This document shows positions 60,337 to 64,000 of a DNA stretch of 64,000 bases, piece after piece. The notes beneath the pieces were generated by a model. It was not told where the DNA came from. It worked only from the letters and a program-made list of their open reading frames with translations, and searched no databases. Position 1 is the first letter of the stretch. Each line of letters begins with the position of its first letter. Made by a program: the position numbers and the translations under genes. The stretch is taken from contig NZ_KB850073.1 of NCBI RefSeq assembly GCF_000369525.1, forward strand, positions 334,662 to 398,661. Reading direction: 5' to 3'. This DNA is from Acinetobacter higginsii. GTDB taxonomy: Bacteria; Pseudomonadota; Gammaproteobacteria; Pseudomonadales; Moraxellaceae.

Positions 60337-61074
60337 ATGAGCAATATCCAATACGTGATTCGTCAAAATGACTTTGCCTATAATGACGAATGGCATCTAA
60401 CCAACTGCGTTTCAACTGGGGCAATCAAACAGATTTATACAGATAAAGTTGAAGCAGAAAAGGCCTATAAAACCTTAATTGTTGAGGGCTTATATTATGA
60501 TGAACTCTGTAACTATGACATCGGCAATGGCGAAGTAGATGATGAAATCTACGAAAAACTTGAAGCTTTGGTATTAGAAAAAACAGGCAAAAAGTTTGAT
60601 ATCGAAGATGGTGAAATTCCGAAACTGAATGAAGATGATGCTTTCGAATTTGCTCAAATTTCAGGTATCGTCTGGTATCAACTCTTAGAAATCGATGCGA
60701 CACAACCTTGCTATGTACTTTGGATCAATTCAGAAGAAGACTATTTCTCTGGCTATGAGACTGGCAGCATTATCTCTAGTCAAGATGAGAATTTTAGTGA
60801 TGTTATGTGGGAATCCAATATTTATGCGATGGACTATGAGTTCGAAGCCTTGATGAACAAACCACTTTCAGAGTTAAGTCATAGTCCATTATTATTGAAA
60901 CAGTTTATCGAACAGACTTCAGATATTCGCTATGATGCTGAAAAAGATAGTATCGAAGGTATTGCATTAGACAGCATAAGATTTATTGATATCAAAGCAC
61001 TGAATTCATTTCTAAAACAACCCATCTTTGAAATCCGTCAAATTTCTTTAGAAGAATTAGCTGAACTAGAATAA
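60337..61074 (+). CDS. Hypothetical acidic protein
   Basis: This 245-residue protein is strongly acidic (for example GNGEVDDEIYEKLEALVLE, FDIEDGEIPKLNEDDAFEF, SEEDYFSGYE) with no signal peptide or membrane helix. AAGGGGAA precedes the ATG. It follows an unknown gene by 18 bases and ends at a strong terminator. The composition resembles small cytoplasmic proteins of unknown role seen in Acinetobacter. I cannot assign a family or function. Confidence 0.75.
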   Translation: MSNIQYVIRQNDFAYNDEWHLTNCVSTGAIKQIYTDKVEAEKAYKTLIVEGLYYDELCNYDIGNGEVDDEIYEKLEALVLEKTGKKFDIEDGEIPKLNEDDAFEFAQISGIVWYQLLEIDATQPCYVLWINSEEDYFSGYETGSIISSQDENFSDVMWESNIYAMDYEFEALMNKPLSELSHSPLLLKQFIEQTSDIRYDAEKDSIEGIALDSIRFIDIKALNSFLKQPIFEIRQISLEELAELE

Positions 61075-61086
61075 ATTTCAAAAATG

Positions 61087-61115
61087 AAAAAGTGCGGTGT
61101 TTTAACCGCACTTTT
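61087..61115. terminator. Strong hairpin terminator, bidirectional
   Basis: AAAAAGTGCGGT (61087-61098) pairs with ACCGCACTTTT (61105-61115) between converging genes. It has A- and T-runs on both sides. The arms contain the nonamer AAGTGCGGT. Confidence 0.9.
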
Positions 61116-61134
61116 AATCAAGTATGAAATGAGT

Positions 61135-62298
61135 TTAATAACCCAATTGTTTACTAATTAAATCCTTCATAATTTCTTCTGCACCACCACCAATCATATT
61201 CACCTTCACTTCACGATAAATGCGTTCAGACTTAGTACCACGCATAAAACCCATGCCTCCGAGTGTTTGTACCGCAGCATCGGCACAGAATTGCATAGTT
61301 TGAGTGGCAACATTCTTCAGCATACAAATCTGGGCAATCAGTTCACTACCTTGCAATTCAGGCTTGCCTAAACGATAAGCGGTATCCTCGAGTAAAGCAC
61401 GGGTTGCCGTTAGTCGCGTGGCCATATCCACTAACTTATGACGCATCACCTGATGATCGACCAAACGCTTACCAAAGGTTTGGCGTTGCTGTGCCCAATC
61501 CAATGCCTCCTCATAACAAGTTAGGGCAAAGCCATAACTACTGGCAGCAAGGAAAAAACGCTCCATATTGAAGTTATTCATAATCACCAGAAAGCCCATA
61601 TTTTCAGGACCCAATAAATGGCTGGCAGGCACTTTAACATTGTCAAAATGCAGGTGTGCCGTATCGGATGCCCACCATCCCATCTTATCCAGTTTGGTTT
61701 TACTGATCCCTGCACTATGCGCATCTATGAGAAGCATTGAAATACCATTTGCCCCTTTGGCATTTGGATCAGTACGCACTGCCACTGAATAATAATCTGC
61801 TCGCATCCCTGAAGTGATAAAGGTTTTTTCACCACTCACCAGAAAATAATCACCTTCTCGCACAGCTTTGGTTTTAAGCGAAGCCACATCTGATCCACCG
61901 CCTGGCTCAGTAATCGCCAATGCCGAGATTTTTTCACCTGACAAAATCTGAGGGAGTACCTGAGCTTTAACCTCTTCATTGGCAAAATGCTGGATTGGTG
62001 GTGCACCAATGGTATGTGACAGTAAAGAAGCCGCTAAACCACCCGAAGCACATTTTGCAATCTCAATCGAAGATAACAATGTATAAAATGCATCTGTTCC
62101 CGCAATCCCACCATATTGCTCTTCAAAACCTAATCCCAACAAACCAATATCTGCGGCTTTCTTATACAGCTCTCGCGGAAAGGTTTCACTTTCATCCCAT
62201 TCATTGATAAAAGGCGAAATTTCTTTTTCAACAAAACGTCGAATGCTCTTGGCAAATTCAAGATGCTGCTCGTTGTAGTACAAAGGATTAAGGTGCAT
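61135..62298 (-). CDS. Acyl-CoA dehydrogenase of the probable Atu regulon
   Basis: This 387-residue FAD enzyme has motifs ALAITEPGGGSDVASLKTKA, KTFITSGMRADYYSVAV, and the C-terminal QTLGGMGFMRGTKSERIYREV and GGGAEEIMKDLI with the likely catalytic Glu region. It differs clearly from the AtuD-type protein. An operator copy 68 bases upstream links it to the terpene genes, so it may oxidise a shorter intermediate such as a methyl-branched acyl-CoA. Substrate assignment is inference. Confidence 0.9.
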   Translation of the reverse strand: MHLNPLYYNEQHLEFAKSIRRFVEKEISPFINEWDESETFPRELYKKAADIGLLGLGFEEQYGGIAGTDAFYTLLSSIEIAKCASGGLAASLLSHTIGAPPIQHFANEEVKAQVLPQILSGEKISALAITEPGGGSDVASLKTKAVREGDYFLVSGEKTFITSGMRADYYSVAVRTDPNAKGANGISMLLIDAHSAGISKTKLDKMGWWASDTAHLHFDNVKVPASHLLGPENMGFLVIMNNFNMERFFLAASSYGFALTCYEEALDWAQQRQTFGKRLVDHQVMRHKLVDMATRLTATRALLEDTAYRLGKPELQGSELIAQICMLKNVATQTMQFCADAAVQTLGGMGFMRGTKSERIYREVKVNMIGGGAEEIMKDLISKQLGY

Positions 62299-62365
62299 AT
62301 TCTGCTTCCTAGCAATTATTGATCATTGTTTATTGAATGAACACTAAAGTAGCAAAATCAGAAAA

Positions 62366-62383
62366 ACCAAGCAAGCGCTTGGC
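62366..62383. promoter_or_regulatory. AtuR-type operator upstream of acyl-CoA dehydrogenase
   Basis: ACCAAGCAAGCGCTTGGC keeps 16 of 18 bases of the atuA/atuB operator, with arms CCAAGC and GCTTGG intact. Confidence 0.75.
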
Positions 62384-62432
62384 AAAATCAAAGCTTAAAA
62401 AAACATGCCAAAAGCACGTTCGAATTATAAAA

Positions 62433-62996
62433 CTATAATTTTAATCGGCCACGAAACCCACGGGTCGCATAATAGGATTGAGCACCATTGTGATAGGTAA
62501 AGACGCGGCCATAACGACTATCACAAAAAATTGCACCGTCCAATTTACGTACATCTTCTGGCGTTTTTACCCAACTTGAGGTTTTGAGATCAAAATGCTC
62601 AACTGACTGTAACTGCCTATATTGCTCTTCTGTGAGCATTTCAATTCCTATGGCTTCAGCCACATCGACCGCATTATTTTCAGGCTTATGTTCTTTACGC
62701 GCATCCAAAGCAGCACGATCATAACAAAGACTTCTACGCCCTTTTGGAGTTTCTACGGCACAATCATAAAAGACAATTTCAGATGATTTTGAGTCAAATG
62801 AAACCATATCTGGCTCCCCTCCAGTCTCTTCCATCTGATTCAATACCCATAGCTTTTCGGGTTGCTGTTTTAATTGCTCCTCGATATCAGGCCAACTCAA
62901 CCCCTGATGCCGATGCATATTGGCTTCAAAACGCTTTTTTAATATCTCGAACAATACAATCGTCTGTTCAGCATTTAGCTGTTTTTTCTTAGTCAT
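62433..62996 (-). CDS. DUF4256 domain protein
   Basis: This soluble protein has about 187 residues and fits the DUF4256 family through its whole length: WPDIEEQLKQQPEKLWVLNQMEETGGEPDMV, SSEIVFYDCAVETPKGRRSLCYDRAALDARK and RYGRVFTYHNGAQSYYATRGFRG. No catalytic function is known for the family. The ATG at 62996 is chosen; the open frame extends upstream and overlaps the GFA gene. No signal peptide is seen. Confidence 0.85.
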   Translation of the reverse strand: MTKKKQLNAEQTIVLFEILKKRFEANMHRHQGLSWPDIEEQLKQQPEKLWVLNQMEETGGEPDMVSFDSKSSEIVFYDCAVETPKGRRSLCYDRAALDARKEHKPENNAVDVAEAIGIEMLTEEQYRQLQSVEHFDLKTSSWVKTPEDVRKLDGAIFCDSRYGRVFTYHNGAQSYYATRGFRGRLKL

Positions 62997-63018
62997 TTTT
63001 ATTCTCTGAATTTGAGTG

Positions 63019-63366
63019 TTAAACCGAACGGCCATCAAAATGATTGATTTTGATGCTTTCCAAATCTAAATTTTCGATACATCTGATATTAATGGCATAC
63101 ATCTGATTCCCTTGCGGATCAATGCCTGTTGCATAAGGATGAATACCACAGATCTTACAAAAATGATGGTCAATCACATGCTTATTAAATTGGTAACGAG
63201 CTAAAGTATTTTCTTGAGCTGAAACATCAACTTTATCTGTCGGTAAGAACCACAATAAAGAACCCTTTCTTTGGCAGATCGAGCAGTTACATGACATTGC
63301 TTCAGTCAAATCACCTTGCGCAACAAAGGTTATTTTTCCACAATGACAACTTCCTTTATATTCCAT
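63019..63366 (-). CDS. GFA (CENP-V type) domain protein
   Basis: This 115-residue zinc-binding protein is of the glutathione-dependent formaldehyde-activating enzyme family. Zinc ligands are visible as GSCHCGKI, SCNCSICQRKG and KICGIHPYATG. The family name overstates its function; most members have no shown formaldehyde role. It lies 22 bases before the DUF4256 start, so the two may be cotranscribed. Confidence 0.9.
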   Translation of the reverse strand: MEYKGSCHCGKITFVAQGDLTEAMSCNCSICQRKGSLLWFLPTDKVDVSAQENTLARYQFNKHVIDHHFCKICGIHPYATGIDPQGNQMYAINIRCIENLDLESIKINHFDGRSV

Positions 63367-63472
63367 TTTATTGTCCTTTTTTAATTTTATATTGTTTTAT
63401 CTTATTACTTTTTTAATTCAAATGATGTTCTATTGATCAGTTTTTGACTTCATATCTTAAGTCTAGGCATGC

Positions 63473-63865
63473 TCAGGTCCAAAAATGTTGGCACTGCCGA
63501 CACTTCGTTCCATTTTCATACGAAAAGAGCGGAAAGCCAAGCAATAGGAAAACCACATAAGCAGGGCGTTTACCTTCTGTATAGGGTTGTATATCGCTAC
63601 TGCCACACTTAGGACAGCTTTCACTTGTTCCAAATTGTTGTTCTAATTCTTGGCTAAAATCTTGAGCAAGTAGTACTTTAGCTTCTTCTGCATAGCTTTC
63701 AGGAACTAACAGTCGCACACCACCTAAAGCATTGGAGTAAAGCCAATCCATATTAATAGTATGTTCATTTTCAATACGCGCTGGAATTTCAGCTGCTTCT
63801 AACTGAGTTTTAGCAATTTGAGCTTCATAGGGAAATGAAAAGCTTTGTACTACGATCCAAGTCAT
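63473..63865 (-). CDS. DUF2007 domain protein with zinc ribbon
   Basis: This 130-residue protein has an N-terminal DUF2007 (putative signal-transducing) domain, with SFPYEAQIAKTQLEAAEIPARIENEHTI and GGVRLLVPESYAEEAKVLL, residues about 8-70. A C-terminal zinc-ribbon-like part has SCPKCGSSDIQ near 90 and CRQCQHFW at the end, with a hydrophobic stretch between (YVVFLLLGFPLF). It may be membrane associated. No function is known. It lies between the GFA gene and the rRNA terminator. Confidence 0.87.
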   Translation of the reverse strand: MTWIVVQSFSFPYEAQIAKTQLEAAEIPARIENEHTINMDWLYSNALGGVRLLVPESYAEEAKVLLAQDFSQELEQQFGTSESCPKCGSSDIQPYTEGKRPAYVVFLLLGFPLFSYENGTKCRQCQHFWT

Positions 63866-63910
63866 ATCAGAAAGCCCTTAAAACAACCAGTATATAAAAT
63901 TTTTCCCAAT

Positions 63911-63944
63911 AAAAAACACCCCCAACGGTTGGTTGGGGGTGTTT
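63911..63944 (-). terminator. Terminator of a leftward rRNA operon
   Basis: AAACACCCCCAAC (63914-63926) pairs perfectly with GTTGGGGGTGTTT (63932-63944) around five bases. On the minus strand a run of T follows. It lies just after the 5S gene end. Confidence 0.92.
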
Positions 63945-63953
63945 AGATTTAAA

Positions 63954-64000
63954 AGCTGGCGATGACTTACTCTCACATGGCAAGTGCCACACTACCATCA
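63954..64000 (-). rRNA. rrf: 5S ribosomal RNA, 3' end (partial)
   Basis: Read on the minus strand, the last 47 bases give TGATGGTAGTGTGGCACTTG onward and end ...AGTCATCGCCAGCT, matching the 3' part of gammaproteobacterial 5S rRNA, including the terminal stem arm CGCCAGC. The gene continues beyond the right edge of the window, so the rRNA operon reads leftward into this region. Confidence 0.9.

Overview
The window looks like a chromosomal segment of an Acinetobacter (Moraxellaceae). The sequence is AT-rich. It carries the Acinetobacter-type housekeeping order hisS-ispG-rodZ-pilF-rlmN-ndk, an rplM-rpsI-sspA-sspB block, and a 5S rRNA end at the right edge. The species cannot be fixed from what is here; assignment to the genus is inference from gene content and protein style. 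I see no phage, insertion sequence, CRISPR array or tRNA.

Left end (1-3.5 kb): the last codons of secD and all of secF, then a hydantoin/Asp-Glu-type racemase diverging from an NCS1 nucleobase/hydantoin permease. Two near-identical 17-bp palindromic sites lie between these two genes.

3.5-21 kb: one leftward run of 20 tightly packed genes forming an aryl polyene (APE) pigment locus. The gene order follows apeC to apeR: ketosynthases, ketoreductase, dehydratases, two acyl carrier proteins, acyl-AMP ligase, acyltransferases, glycosyltransferase, thioesterase, LolA-like and MMPL export proteins, and a phosphopantetheinyl transferase. Three features stand out: an aromatic amino acid ammonia lyase, a flavin enzyme with the halogenase WxWxIP motif, and fusion of the ligase (ApeH) with a dehydratase (ApeI). 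No apeB-type methyltransferase is present. The likely logic is Tyr/Phe to cinnamate-type acid, to aryl-ACP, to iterative chain extension, to esterification on a lipid and export to the outer membrane.

21-39.7 kb: housekeeping genes, mostly leftward: der, bamB, yfgM-like, hisS, ispG, rodZ, pilF, rlmN, ndk, iscX, a PAP2 phosphatase, a GT4 glycosyltransferase, apaH, rsmA, pdxA and a DUF4124 gene. Rightward genes follow: rplM, rpsI, sspA, sspB and a membrane protein.

40-47.6 kb: accessory genes, all rightward. The first is a four-gene module of two Roadblock/LC7 proteins, a COG2229/MglA-like small GTPase and an unknown protein, which I consider the least described system in the window. Next come a secreted sphingomyelinase-like phosphodiesterase with a lipase-chaperone-like partner, an AraC regulator, a sterol-desaturase-family membrane enzyme and a ferritin-like small protein.

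47.6-62.4 kb: an acyclic terpene (citronellol/geraniol) utilisation locus, atuB-C-D-E-F leftward, with atuA and a divergent TetR gene (atuR-like). A rightward nuclease-helicase gene (PD-(D/E)XK plus DUF2075) sits between atuA and atuB and is split by one extra A in a seven-A run. Palindromes around CCAAGCA-N2-TGCTTGG precede atuB, atuA, the TetR gene and a further acyl-CoA dehydrogenase gene, which defines a probable local regulon. A folded dispersed repeat lies between atuC and atuD.

62.4-64 kb: DUF4256, GFA-family and DUF2007 genes, then the terminator and 3' end of a leftward rRNA operon (5S).
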